Under the pieces are notes generated by a model. The model saw only the letters and a program-made list of their open reading frames with translations, was not told where the DNA came from and did not search any database. 64,000 nt of DNA from an uncultured Aquimarina sp. (GTDB lineage: Bacteria > Bacteroidota > Bacteroidia > Flavobacteriales > Flavobacteriaceae): NCBI GenBank assembly GCA_947498785.1, contig CANMLS010000011.1:1-64000 (forward strand), written 5' to 3'. Positions 27,116-36,065 of the stretch are shown here, piece by piece. The position numbers and the translations under genes were made by a program. Positions within the stretch are counted from its first letter, which is position 1. Each line of letters begins with the position of its first letter.

Positions 27116-27886
27116 ATGAAGAAATTTATAGTCCTGATAATAATCGTTCTATTATCCATAAAAACTTATGGGCAAATAAAAACGATTCATGTTTTTGTTG
27201 CTTTATGCGATAACCAGAATCAAGGAATAGTTCCTGTTCCTGCAAAAATCGGAAATGGAAAAGATACCAGAAATAACTTATACTGGGGAGCAGGATATGG
27301 TGTGAAATCATTTTTTAAACTAAAAACAAGAGACTGGAAATTAGTTAAAGAATTAGATACTTCCAATCCTTATATTTTAGATAGAGTACTATTTAAGCAC
27401 GCAACAGAAGAAATTTACTTATTAGCCGATGCCTATGATGGAGAACAAATAAAAACATGTATTGAAGATTTTTTAAAAGCATCAAATGCTCAAAATGCTC
27501 AAAAGGTTCAGTTTGATACCAAAAATTTAGGATTTGGTGGGGATTCTGATTTATTAGCCTATGTAGGACATGATGGATTGATGGAGTTTGATGTTTCTAT
27601 TTCGTACAAACCAGTACAAACAAAACAGAAAGATATCATCGTTTTAGCTTGTTACAGTAGAAACTTCTTTTCTCCCGAGATTAAAAAAGCAAATGCCAAT
27701 CCAATTTTATGGACCACGCATTTAATGGCTCCCGAAGCATATACATTAAAATCTGCTATGGATGGATGGATAAAAAATGAAACTGGAAAACAAATTGATG
27801 AAAGAGCCGCTCAAACCTATAATAAGTATCAAAAATGCGGAATACGAGGCGCGAGAAATCTGTTTACCACTGGGTTTAAGAATTAA
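27116..27886 (+). CDS. Secreted protein of unknown function
   Basis: 256 residues with a signal peptide (ending SIKTYGQ). The mature part begins with strand IKTIHVFVALCDNQNQGIVPVP, then GNGKDTRNNLYWGAGYGVKSFF, a central YVGHDGLMEFDVSI and late VLACYSRNFFSPEIK. The DGLMEFD and ACYS regions suggest a compact alpha/beta fold, but I do not recognise a family. It lies 24 bp upstream of the nitrilase gene, so the pair is probably one transcript. Confidence 0.75.
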   Translation: MKKFIVLIIIVLLSIKTYGQIKTIHVFVALCDNQNQGIVPVPAKIGNGKDTRNNLYWGAGYGVKSFFKLKTRDWKLVKELDTSNPYILDRVLFKHATEEIYLLADAYDGEQIKTCIEDFLKASNAQNAQKVQFDTKNLGFGGDSDLLAYVGHDGLMEFDVSISYKPVQTKQKDIIVLACYSRNFFSPEIKKANANPILWTTHLMAPEAYTLKSAMDGWIKNETGKQIDERAAQTYNKYQKCGIRGARNLFTTGFKN

Positions 27887-27909
27887 TAATCATTTCACAA
27901 AACTTTGCC

Positions 27910-28641
27910 ATGAAAATCTGTAGCGTACAAACAAAATCAATAACAGGAAATATGAAGTGTAATATTGAAGATCACAAAGCATGGATAAAACTTGCTGTAT
28001 TACATAAAACAGATTGTATCATATTTCCAGAATTATCATTGACTGGTTATGAACCCGAATTAGCAAAAAAACTTGCTATATCCCCCAATGATGATCGTCT
28101 TGATGATTTTCAAAAATTAAGTAACGAACATAACATTGTTATAGGTGTTGGAGTTCCAACAAAAAGCAATACAGGAATTTGTATTAGCATGATTATTTTT
28201 CAGCCCACTACAGAAAGGGTTACATATTCAAAAAAGTATCTACATATAGATGAAGAACCATTCTTTGTTCCTGGAGAGAATATAAAGCCGTTAACTATAA
28301 ATGAAGAAAAAATAGCAATTGCAATTTGTTATGAAATATCGGCACAAGAGCATATAGATCAAGCTATAAAAAATAAAGCGACTATATATATGGCTAGTGT
28401 TGTAAAATTTATAAACGGAATTGAAAAAGCCAATCATCGATTAACAGAGATTGCAAAAACACATCATATACCAGTAATGATGTCAAACGCTATAGGAAAA
28501 GCCGATAATGGCGAATGTGCAGGAAACTCTTCTGTTTGGGACGAAACCAGTCATAAAATAGGGCAATTAGACAACACTACAGAAGGGATTCTAGTTTTTG
28601 ATACCAAAACAAAAGAATTGACCACAGCATATCGTCAATAA
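27910..28641 (+). CDS. Carbon-nitrogen hydrolase (nitrilase superfamily)
   Basis: 243 residues with the Glu-Lys-Cys triad in order: Glu in FPELSLTGYEP, Lys in YSKKYLHIDEEPFFVPG and Cys in IAICYEISAQEH. The length, shorter than typical amidases, fits the small-hydrolase branch. It cleaves a carbon-nitrogen bond of an amide or nitrile; substrate unknown. It sits 23 bp after the unknown secreted-protein gene. There is no signal peptide, so it acts in the cytoplasm. Confidence 0.9.
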   Translation: MKICSVQTKSITGNMKCNIEDHKAWIKLAVLHKTDCIIFPELSLTGYEPELAKKLAISPNDDRLDDFQKLSNEHNIVIGVGVPTKSNTGICISMIIFQPTTERVTYSKKYLHIDEEPFFVPGENIKPLTINEEKIAIAICYEISAQEHIDQAIKNKATIYMASVVKFINGIEKANHRLTEIAKTHHIPVMMSNAIGKADNGECAGNSSVWDETSHKIGQLDNTTEGILVFDTKTKELTTAYRQ

Positions 28642-28691
28642 AAATTAAAAGTTTGTCGTGGTTTTAAATTTTTGTAAGTTTAAGGGAATAA

Positions 28692-28714
28692 AAACCAATT
28701 GATAAAATTGGTTT
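28692..28714 (+). terminator. Hairpin after the nitrilase gene
   Basis: AAACCAATT pairs with AATTGGTTT (9 bp, 5-nt loop). Only a short TTAATTAT tail follows, so termination may be weak. Confidence 0.4.
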
Positions 28715-28763
28715 AATTATACCTCCTCTAGTTTTTTAATTCAATCACATAATCTTCACTTCA

Positions 28764-30866
28764 ATGAATATAAACTTTATAAATATCCGTTTGCTTTTTA
28801 CACTGATTACACTTTCCGTGGTAAGTACATCATGTTCTCAATCTGAAACGATAGAAACACAGATTGCATGGGATACATGGGGTGTTCCGCATATTACTTC
28901 AACTACTATTGAGGATTTATTCTATGCACAAGGTTGGGCTCAAATGCATAATCATGCCAACTTGATTTTAGAACTTTATGGAAACTCTAGAGGAAAAGGA
29001 GCAGAATATTGGGGACAAAGTAAGCTTCAAAATGATATGCTTATCCATACATTAGGATTTGAAGAATTAGCCAAAGAATGGGAAACAAAACAAGATCCCG
29101 AAATCAAAACTATTTATACTTCTTTTATCAAAGGGGTGAATGCGTATGCAAAAAAACATCCAGAAGCAATAGATCAAAAAAACAAAGTTGTCTTGCCACT
29201 TACTACCCAGGATGTGAACATGCATAGTATTTATGTCATCTTTACCCGTTTTATTGCTGGGAATGACTTGGGGCGTGTTCAACAATGGCCAGATATGGGA
29301 TCCAATACGTATGCGATTGGCCCTCAACGTTCTGCTTCTGGAAATGCTATGCTAGTACAAAATCCTCATTTACCTTGGTGGAAAGAATTTTTATTCTTCG
29401 AATCACATTTAAATTTTAACGGAAAAAACATGTATGGAACAACTCTAGTGGGTTTCCCTGGAATTGCAATTGGTTTTAATGAAAATTTAGGATGGAGTCA
29501 TACCAATAACACCATTGACAATACAGATACTTATGAGCTAGAATTGAAGGATAATGGCTATCTTTTAGATGGTAAACAAACAGTATTCGAAACATCTTCA
29601 AAAACGATAAAAATAAAACAAAAAGATGGCTCTTTGATAGATCATAAAATACCTTTGATGAAGACTATCCATGGACCAGTAGTTAATAAGACCAAAGACA
29701 AGGTGCTAGCATTACGTATGGTGGGATTAGATCGACCAAATATGTTATTACAATGGTGGCGAATGATTAATAGCACTAATTTTAATGAATTTGAATCTGC
29801 ATTAAAAATGGCACAGATCCCATTTTGGAATGTAATGTATGCTGATAAAAAGGGGGATATTTTTTACCTGTTTAATGGTTTAGTTCCTAAAAGAAGCCAA
29901 GGTGATTGGAATTATTGGGATAGAATTATCCCAGGAGGTAAATCTGAGGATGTATGGACAGAAGTACATCCATACGCAGATTTACCAAAATTAAAAAACC
30001 CAGCAAATGGCTGGTTACAAAATGCAAATGACCCGCCCTGGACCAGCACCATACCTATGACCTTAAATCCAGATGACTACCCAGCTTATATGGCTCCTCA
30101 GTCTATGCTTTTTAGACCTCAACGTTCTGCAAGAATGTTACTAGATGATGAATCTATAACTTTTGAAGAATTGGTAGCTTATAAACTCTCCACTCATTTA
30201 GAATTTGCAGATCGTATTTTGGATGATCTTTTTGCCGCCATAGATGCTTCTGATTCAAAAAAAGCAAAAGAAGCAAAGGTAGTTCTCAAAAATTGGGACA
30301 GAGAAGCAGATGCAGACAGTAAAGGGATGTTACTATTCTTTAACTGGGCACGTAAATTTAATGTACGACAAAGCTCTAATTATGCTAAACCATGGAGTAT
30401 CAAAACTCCCAATACAACGCCAGATGGACTTTCTGATCCCAAAAGAGCGGTTGAATTATTAGAAATCTCAGCAACCAAAATAAAAACAAAATTCGGAAAA
30501 CTAGATATACCTTGGGGAGATTATTATAGAATCAAATATAATGGAAAAGACCTTCCTGCCAATGGTATTGATGGATCTATGGGTGTTTTTAGAGTAGCAT
30601 GGCCAGGTGACGCTGATGAAAATCACATGTATGTAGGTGGTGGTGACTCTTGGGTAGGTGTCATAGAGTTTGGTGATACAGTACATGCAAAAGTATTATT
30701 AAGCTATGGTAATGCCTCTCAAAAAGGTTCTCCCCATAATGGAGATCAATTAGAGTTATTTTCTAAAAAAGAATTACGTAACGCCTGGTTTACAAAAGAA
30801 CAAGTTAAAGCTAATACCTCTAAATTGGAAACCCTCACAGAAAGCGGGTTTCAGGAAAAAGAATAA
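28764..30866 (+). CDS. Penicillin-acylase-family Ntn hydrolase, lipoprotein
   Basis: 700 residues with a lipoprotein signal (VVSTSCSQSE). The N-terminal alpha chain begins with IAWDTWGVPHITSTTIEDLF, and the beta chain starts at the autoproteolytic Ser180 in GSNTYAIGPQRSASGNAML. Further conserved parts are NPHLPWWKEF, GFNENLGWSHTNNT and the C-terminal YVGGGDSWVGVIEFGD and YGNASQKGSPHNGDQ. Such enzymes cut acyl side chains from penicillins, homoserine lactones or similar amides after self-cleavage. The substrate cannot be inferred. A quorum-signal acylase or peptide deacylase is possible. Followed by a strong terminator. Confidence 0.93.
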   Translation: MNINFINIRLLFTLITLSVVSTSCSQSETIETQIAWDTWGVPHITSTTIEDLFYAQGWAQMHNHANLILELYGNSRGKGAEYWGQSKLQNDMLIHTLGFEELAKEWETKQDPEIKTIYTSFIKGVNAYAKKHPEAIDQKNKVVLPLTTQDVNMHSIYVIFTRFIAGNDLGRVQQWPDMGSNTYAIGPQRSASGNAMLVQNPHLPWWKEFLFFESHLNFNGKNMYGTTLVGFPGIAIGFNENLGWSHTNNTIDNTDTYELELKDNGYLLDGKQTVFETSSKTIKIKQKDGSLIDHKIPLMKTIHGPVVNKTKDKVLALRMVGLDRPNMLLQWWRMINSTNFNEFESALKMAQIPFWNVMYADKKGDIFYLFNGLVPKRSQGDWNYWDRIIPGGKSEDVWTEVHPYADLPKLKNPANGWLQNANDPPWTSTIPMTLNPDDYPAYMAPQSMLFRPQRSARMLLDDESITFEELVAYKLSTHLEFADRILDDLFAAIDASDSKKAKEAKVVLKNWDREADADSKGMLLFFNWARKFNVRQSSNYAKPWSIKTPNTTPDGLSDPKRAVELLEISATKIKTKFGKLDIPWGDYYRIKYNGKDLPANGIDGSMGVFRVAWPGDADENHMYVGGGDSWVGVIEFGDTVHAKVLLSYGNASQKGSPHNGDQLELFSKKELRNAWFTKEQVKANTSKLETLTESGFQEKE

Positions 30867-30890
30867 ACACAATTAAAATAGTATTTTTGT

Positions 30891-30928
30891 AGCCCAAAAG
30901 ATTCAAAAGAATCTTTTGGGCTTCTTCT
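30891..30928 (+). terminator. Strong terminator of the acylase gene
   Basis: A perfect 14-bp stem (AGCCCAAAAGATTC with GAATCTTTTGGGCT) and a 4-nt loop, then TCTTCT. It lies 24 bp after the acylase stop codon. Confidence 0.9.
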
Positions 30929-31055
30929 ATATTCTTATCAAGTATTATCAAACTTTAAAAATTAGAAAGTACTGTAAAATTCGATAGTATTAATCGAAAA
31001 AACTGTTCTTTCCTAAAAGAAAACCAAACAAATCTTAAAAAAATGTTAACAAAAA

Positions 31056-31086
31056 TGTGTTTTCTTAAGATAAATCTTTATATTCG
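31056..31086 (+). promoter_or_regulatory. Candidate promoter of the structured RNA (TGTG-N19-TATATTCG)
   Basis: A near match to TTTG-N19-TAnnTTTG with one mismatch in each element. It would start transcription near 31091, about 300 nt before the terminator at 31360. No reading frame follows. Confidence 0.35.
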
Positions 31087-31090
31087 CCCT

Positions 31091-31390
31091 ATCAAAAGTA
31101 GCTTCACAACCTCACACAAATCATTTTAACATTTAGTATTTATTCTATACAGTAGCTTAGTATTAATTTCATAATCTTTTAGACATTAGATAATGGTGTG
31201 CTTGATGAAATTAATAGAAAGAAACAATAGCATTAACAGTGCGAAAATTTTCGTCTGCTTGCTAGTAATTATATCGAAGGGAAATTTTCGAATTTAGCTG
31301 TAGTATCAGCATATAGTTCGAGTGTGTTGGGGGACACATCAGGTATATAATTACTGAATCCCTTCTCTGAGGAGAAGGGGTTTTTTATTT
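31091..31390 (+). ncRNA. Candidate structured non-coding RNA
   Basis: No reading frame fits this region, yet it ends in a strong intrinsic terminator. AGTAATTATAT (31264-31274) pairs perfectly with ATATAATTACT (31345-31355), closing a domain with three hairpins: AAATT-TTCG-AATTT (31282-31295), GCTG-CAGC (31297-31310) and TGTGT-ACACA (31323-31338) with a G-rich loop. The terminator follows 4 nt after the closing stem. The 5' end is uncertain: a promoter-like match at 31056-31086 suggests about 300 nt, but a shorter RNA starting near 31240 is also possible. It does not show tRNA, tmRNA, SRP or RNase P landmarks. Confidence 0.55.
31360..31386 (+). terminator. Intrinsic terminator of the candidate RNA
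   Basis: CCCTTCTC pairs with GAGAAGGG (8 bp) around TGAG, followed by G and six T. The nearest plus-strand protein gene ends about 490 bp upstream and has its own terminator, so this one serves another transcript. Confidence 0.85.
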
Positions 31391-31791
31391 AATATAATAC
31401 CATTTCTAGTATAAATTTACCCACTAACTTTGTAAAATATCTTTATGGTAATTTTCTACTTAAAACATTTGTCTTTAACAATAGAATCTTTATCTTAGGT
31501 CGATACTTGGTAAACATTACTCTTTCCCCACATTTTTGTATGTAAACGTAAACAAATGGTGATTAAAAGACCCGTTTTTTTCCTGATATTTTATGCTTTG
31601 CTACCAACTATAAAAGAGAAAATTATGAGTAAAAGTAAAACTCTGAAAAAGCATTAGAAATAAATTCATACCTTTTTCTTGTTTAGAATTATGGTAAAAC
31701 ATAATGATGATTTTTAACAAAAAAATTGTTACCCCGTTTTATCAACTTTACTTCATGAACACCACGTCGTGATTGAGCAACATTATGGAAT

Positions 31792-31817
31792 AAGAAAGGA
31801 CTTGTCTCCTTTCTTTT
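31792..31817 (-). terminator. Terminator hairpin after the exonuclease gene
   Basis: AAGAAAGGA and TCCTTTCTT form a perfect 9-bp stem with a 6-nt loop, 14 bp past the exonuclease stop. The flanking AT-rich arms mean that it could also act on the other strand. Confidence 0.6.
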
Positions 31818-31830
31818 CCATATCAAAATT

Positions 31831-32544
31831 TTACACTGATATCACTTCATGATCATCTAATAACTCCTCTTGTCGCATTCGTAGTAGAATTTGAGCTACA
31901 GCAACTGTATCTTTTTCACAATAAATTACAATGCGATCGATATCTTCTTCTTCATAAAAAACCTGCCGTACCTGACTACCATCTATATCATCTTTTGGAG
32001 AAGGGATTCCTAAAATACCTGTAAGCAATTTTAGAGAAGTATAATGTTTATAATCTCCAAATTTCCATAGATCCAAGGTGTCTAAGTGCGGGACTTCCCA
32101 GGGTTTCTTACCAAATAAGTTAAGCTTGTGAGGTAGTGATATATTATGAATAATCATCCTACGCGCTATATATGGAAAATCAAACTCCTTTCCGTTATGC
32201 GCACATAGTAAATGATTTGGTCTACTAAAATGAGTTTCTATTAAATTCTTGAAATCTATCAACAACTGTTTTTCTTCTCCAAAAAAAGAGGTCGTTCTAA
32301 ATGATCTAGTTTCTCCCTTATATGCAAAATATCCAACTGATATACATACGATCTTACCAAATTCTGCCCAAATACCTGCTCGCTTATAAAACTCTTCTGG
32401 GGTGAATTCTTCTTTACGCTGATATTTGGTTTTATCAGCCCAAAGGTATTTCATTTCTTCACTAAGCTCTCCAAAATCTTTATATTCTGGAACCGTTTCT
32501 ATATCCAAAAACAGGATATGTTCTAAATTAAGTTTATGAAGCAT
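31831..32544 (-). CDS. Predicted 3'-5' exonuclease (PolB exonuclease-like, RNase H fold)
   Basis: 237 residues of DEDD-type exonuclease fold related to the proofreading domain of family-B DNA polymerase (PF10108 type). The acidic residues appear in ILFLDIETVPEY, in CAHNGKEFDFPYIARRM, and in IVIYCEKDTVAVAQILLRM. It would trim nucleic acid 3' ends with two metal ions. Nothing else of a polymerase is present, as usual for this stand-alone family. It starts 11 bp inside the end of the serine-hydrolase gene, so the two are co-translated. Confidence 0.88.
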   Translation of the reverse strand: MLHKLNLEHILFLDIETVPEYKDFGELSEEMKYLWADKTKYQRKEEFTPEEFYKRAGIWAEFGKIVCISVGYFAYKGETRSFRTTSFFGEEKQLLIDFKNLIETHFSRPNHLLCAHNGKEFDFPYIARRMIIHNISLPHKLNLFGKKPWEVPHLDTLDLWKFGDYKHYTSLKLLTGILGIPSPKDDIDGSQVRQVFYEEEDIDRIVIYCEKDTVAVAQILLRMRQEELLDDHEVISV

Positions 32545-33700
32545 TCCCTAACATTTTATATGCTTCTTCAATAAAAATAAAGAAGTCTTTTGTAAATGAT
32601 TCCCCTGGTACAGACTGGCCTTTATTATGTCCTAAACGGACTATCATAATATTATCTTCTGGTATACAAATCACATACTGCCCCAGAATGCCTCTCATTG
32701 CAAATATTTTCTTGTCTAAATGATCTGATAACCAAAAACCATACCCATACATCGGGTCATCTTCAAATCTGGGTCTGGTAGCTTTTTCTATAAATTCTGC
32801 TGGTAATATTTGTTTTCCGGCAAAAACACCCTTATTCTTGAACAACATTCCAAAGCGTGCAAAATCTCTAGCATTACTTGCCACACAACAATATGCTTTT
32901 TCCATTCCGCTATCATTACTATCTAATTGCCAGATGGCATCCTGCTGCATTCCTAAAGGTTTCCAGAAACTTTGGCTTAAATACGATGATAATTGTTGCC
33001 CTGTAGCTTTCTCGATCACCATTCCTAATAATTGCGTATTCCCACTTAGGTATCTAAATTTTTTTCCAGGTTCGTCAATCACTTTTAATCCTAACATTAC
33101 ATCTCTAATATTAGAATCATAATATACTCTTGCGGTTATAGAAAACGGACTTGTATAATGCTCAGTCCAATTAAGACCCGAAGACATAGAAGAAAGATCT
33201 CCCACCGTTGTTTTTGCGGCAAGCCCTGTAGAAAACTCAGGGAAAAAATCCCCTAATGGTTGGTCCAAACTTTTTATATGACCCTCCATTATTGCTTTCC
33301 CAAGCATTCCTGTCACCAAACTTTTTGCCATAGAGAAAGAATTGGTTTTAGAATCCTTATTAAACCCTTCTGCATAGTTTTCATACCAAATACTATCATT
33401 CTTAATAATCATAAAAGCAACTGTTCCTAGATGCTCATTGGTTTCTTTTAATTTATTTGTAGATTCTGTTTTGTTATAATCTGAATGGATAGCCCATACA
33501 TTTGTACTATTTCCTTTTTCTATTTTACGATTATCAAAATACGGATAATCGTCTATATATGCTGTAGTGTGTCCCGTCATATACACCACCCTAACTCCTT
33601 TTAGGATATAATCATAATCAAAAATATATAACAGTATTACACAAGGGAGAATAATAATTAGAATGCTTTTTATAAAAAATTTGAGTATGCGTTTTATCAT
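32534..33700 (-). CDS. Beta-lactamase-fold serine hydrolase (class C/PBP4*-like), membrane-anchored
   Basis: 388 residues with an N-terminal membrane helix (ILKFFIKSILIIILPCVILL) that either anchors it or acts as a signal. The catalytic SxxK is SMAKSLVTG at about 124-132, followed by a YxN-like RYLSGNTQ and a late MRGILGQY region in place of KTG/HxG. This is the common serine-hydrolase group of Bacteroidota, which includes esterases and peptidases acting on peptidoglycan fragments or D-peptides; no lactam resistance is implied. Its 3' end overlaps the exonuclease gene by 11 bp. Confidence 0.9.
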   Translation of the reverse strand: MIKRILKFFIKSILIIILPCVILLYIFDYDYILKGVRVVYMTGHTTAYIDDYPYFDNRKIEKGNSTNVWAIHSDYNKTESTNKLKETNEHLGTVAFMIIKNDSIWYENYAEGFNKDSKTNSFSMAKSLVTGMLGKAIMEGHIKSLDQPLGDFFPEFSTGLAAKTTVGDLSSMSSGLNWTEHYTSPFSITARVYYDSNIRDVMLGLKVIDEPGKKFRYLSGNTQLLGMVIEKATGQQLSSYLSQSFWKPLGMQQDAIWQLDSNDSGMEKAYCCVASNARDFARFGMLFKNKGVFAGKQILPAEFIEKATRPRFEDDPMYGYGFWLSDHLDKKIFAMRGILGQYVICIPEDNIMIVRLGHNKGQSVPGESFTKDFFIFIEEAYKMLGNAS

Positions 33701-33968
33701 CTTTATGTTAAGATTAATCCTGTCTAACTATTTGCTAAACAATCAATTATTTATGTCTAATGTATGAAAATTTGGAGACTCGTACTTTATATTATGAAAT
33801 GGTTAAAAAAAATTCCCTTCGCTTTAAAATATTTCAATTGATCAAAAAAGTTTATTTCACTTCTATTTTTATATTTCAAAATACAATAATAGGACATTTC
33901 AGTTTCATTTTTTGAAACAGAACATCTATACAATAAGATTTATACTTTTGGGTTGTAAAAGGGAATTT

Positions 33969-34448
33969 CTAGAACAACGATTGTTGTTTTACTGGGTTCT
34001 CATGATCTAATAACCATTTTTTTCGCCATAAGCCACCTGCATATCCTGTTAATGATCCATCGCTTCCGATTACACGATGACAGGGTACAATAATCCATAA
34101 TGGGTTTTTGCCATTAGCACTCGCCGCTGCTCGTATGCATTTTGGATCCCCTAATCGTTTGGCCATATCTAAATATGTAGTGGTTTTACCAAAAGGAATA
34201 TGAAGTAATTCGTTCCAAACTCTTTTTTGAAAGTCGGTACCCGATGGGTTTAAAACAAGATTAAAATCAGTACGTTTCCCATCAAAATATTCTTGTAATT
34301 GAGAAACTGCGTTCTGTAAATGTACAGGTATGTTAACCGAAGTTGTATTTGTGGATTCTTTGGAGACAGAAACACTAGCGATGCCATCTTTATTTCCTGT
34401 TATAGTCGCAATCCCTAATGGAGTATTTATAAATACTTCATCATTCAT
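33969..34448 (-). CDS. ogt: O6-alkylguanine-DNA methyltransferase
   Basis: 159 residues, the short Ogt-type. The acceptor cysteine is in IIVPCHRVIGSDGSLTGYAG, and the helix-turn-helix DNA-binding part is FQKRVWNELLHIPFGKTTTY with the Arg finger region CIRAAASANGKNP. It transfers an alkyl group from O6-alkylguanine to its own Cys in a suicide reaction. The ATG overlaps the stop of the CNNM-type gene by 4 bp (ATGA), so both are one unit. Confidence 0.95.
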   Translation of the reverse strand: MNDEVFINTPLGIATITGNKDGIASVSVSKESTNTTSVNIPVHLQNAVSQLQEYFDGKRTDFNLVLNPSGTDFQKRVWNELLHIPFGKTTTYLDMAKRLGDPKCIRAAASANGKNPLWIIVPCHRVIGSDGSLTGYAGGLWRKKWLLDHENPVKQQSLF

Positions 34449-35530
34449 GCTTCTTTCTTATCTTCCAATATCCCAAGTCTACGTGCACGATTTTCCCAAT
34501 TCTTACGTGCTAGTGCTTGCATATCGGTTGCCGTATCACTCTCATCAACAATTTCTAAGCCTAATAAAGTCTCAATAACATCTTCCATTGTCACCAAACC
34601 ACTTATTGAACCATATTCATCAACAACCAATGCTATATGATTTTTGGTTTGGATGAATTCATTAAACAAATCCGGAATGGGTAAATTTCTGGTCGTAAAT
34701 ATTATAGGTCTTTTAATATCTGCTAGAGTTTTATGACCATTCTGATTGGCCATTTCTTTAAAAATATCGTCTTTTAACACCTGTCCCGTAATATTATCAG
34801 CTTTTTCTTTATAAATAGGTATTCTGGAAAAACGAAGATTTTGATTCTCTTTAAAAAAATCTTCGAGAGTTGTTTCTTCTGATGCGGTTTTTATTACTGT
34901 TCTTGGGGTCATCACATCTTTGGTAAAAATCTTTTTAAAATTTAATAGATTTTTGATCACTTTTGATTCTGATTCTTCAAAAACTCCTTCTTCTTCTGCA
35001 ATATCTGTCATTGCGGTAAAATCTTCTCTACTCAATACAGATCCATGATGGCCTTTACCACCAATAAGCTTTGTTGTTAGTCTCAATATCCATAAAATGC
35101 CTGTATATTTTAAAGGAGCAATTAGAATAATTAAGGCTTTAGAGGTAAAGTTTGCTAGTTGTTTCCAGAAGGTAGCCCCAATAGTTTTTGGAATAATTTC
35201 TGATAAGACCAAGATCAATAATGTCATGATAGTAGATACAATTCCTACCATATTCACACCAAGAATTTCAAACTTATATGGTAATTGTTCCGCCTGTACT
35301 CCTACCAAGATTGCCCCAACGGTATGTGCAATTGTATTTAAGGTAAGAATGGCAATAAGAGGTTGATCTACATCTTTTTTTAGATTTTCTAATGTCGTTG
35401 CATATGATTTTCCTTCTTTCTTCTTAACATTAATAAATGTTGGAGTTACACTAAGCAATACTGCTTCTAAAATCGAACATAAAAATGAAAAGAAAATAGA
35501 AAGTACCGCGTAAATAATTAGTAAGGTCAT
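34445..35530 (-). CDS. CNNM/CorC-type transporter with DUF21 and CBS domains
   Basis: 361 residues. The DUF21 membrane domain at about 1-180 has four hydrophobic segments (IIYAVLSIFFSFLCSILEAV, ILTLNTIAHTVGAIL, GIVSTIMTLLILVLSEIIPK), with LSEIIPKTIGA as a family mark. A short linker with FTAMTDIAEEEGVFEE leads to the paired CBS domains (VMTPRTVIKTASEE and HIALVVDEYGSISGLVTMEDV). No CorC-HlyC C-terminal domain is present. Relatives are magnesium transport or efflux proteins and predicted hemolysin-like proteins. First gene of the pair with ogt. Confidence 0.9.
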   Translation of the reverse strand: MTLLIIYAVLSIFFSFLCSILEAVLLSVTPTFINVKKKEGKSYATTLENLKKDVDQPLIAILTLNTIAHTVGAILVGVQAEQLPYKFEILGVNMVGIVSTIMTLLILVLSEIIPKTIGATFWKQLANFTSKALIILIAPLKYTGILWILRLTTKLIGGKGHHGSVLSREDFTAMTDIAEEEGVFEESESKVIKNLLNFKKIFTKDVMTPRTVIKTASEETTLEDFFKENQNLRFSRIPIYKEKADNITGQVLKDDIFKEMANQNGHKTLADIKRPIIFTTRNLPIPDLFNEFIQTKNHIALVVDEYGSISGLVTMEDVIETLLGLEIVDESDTATDMQALARKNWENRARRLGILEDKKEA

Positions 35531-35655
35531 TTTATCTTAAATATGTTACTAAAGTAAGTATTTTGTACCTAAATTATGACATAAATCATTTCCTAATTAT
35601 GCTTTTTGACATTTTTATTATGCTCAATAGAGAATGATTTCTTTTATCATTGGGC

Positions 35656-36057
35656 TTAACCTTTGCTTATATCATTCATATATACAATTACTGCTTTAAG
35701 TTCTTCCTCAGTAAATGTTTTGATAACAGCAAAATTGGTTTTCATCACAGTATAGGTTTCTGGATCTACAATAGGCTCTGCTTCTTGTTTTAAGAATGCC
35801 ATTAGATCTCCATTTTGTTCTTCATATATTTTTACAATGTCAATAACTCCTGGCCCGATAGATTTTTTATCAATTTTATGACATGTATAACACTTCCCTT
35901 TGCCATTAAAAATACTTTTTCCCAAATCAAAAGAAGAAATTTCTTCTTTCTTTTTTCCAATTTTGATTTCTTCTTTTTCTTTTTTTTCTGATTGACAACT
36001 TGTTGAAAACAATACTACTACTCCAAGTAGTATTCCGATTTTATATATACAATTCAT
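35656..36057 (-). CDS. Monoheme cytochrome c lipoprotein
   Basis: 133 residues with a lipoprotein signal (LGVVVLFSTSCQSEKK), a lysine/glutamate-rich linker, then a class-I cytochrome c fold: heme motif CYTCH in GKGKCYTCHKID, IGPGVIDI after it, and the axial Met in PETYTVMKTNFAVIKTF. The protein probably carries electrons at the periplasmic face of a membrane. It follows the TerB gene by 8 bp and may be co-transcribed with it. Single heme site. Confidence 0.9.
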   Translation of the reverse strand: MNCIYKIGILLGVVVLFSTSCQSEKKEKEEIKIGKKKEEISSFDLGKSIFNGKGKCYTCHKIDKKSIGPGVIDIVKIYEEQNGDLMAFLKQEAEPIVDPETYTVMKTNFAVIKTFTEEELKAVIVYMNDISKG

Positions 36058-36065
36058 AAAAGGTT

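Noticed and set aside
31364-31380. CTGAGGA, resembling the CUGANGA core of a hammerhead ribozyme, in the RNA region
   Set aside because: It is simply the loop and right arm of the terminator hairpin; the required GAAA and the three helices around a cleavage site are not present.
31625-31657. Ten-codon ORF (MSKSKTLKKH) after the candidate RNA
   Set aside because: Too short to support, with no coupling to any gene.
33780-33930. Short hairpins such as GTTTCA-TGAAAC upstream of the serine-hydrolase gene
   Set aside because: Stems of six pairs with AT-rich loops are expected often in DNA of this composition; no T-run or conserved context.
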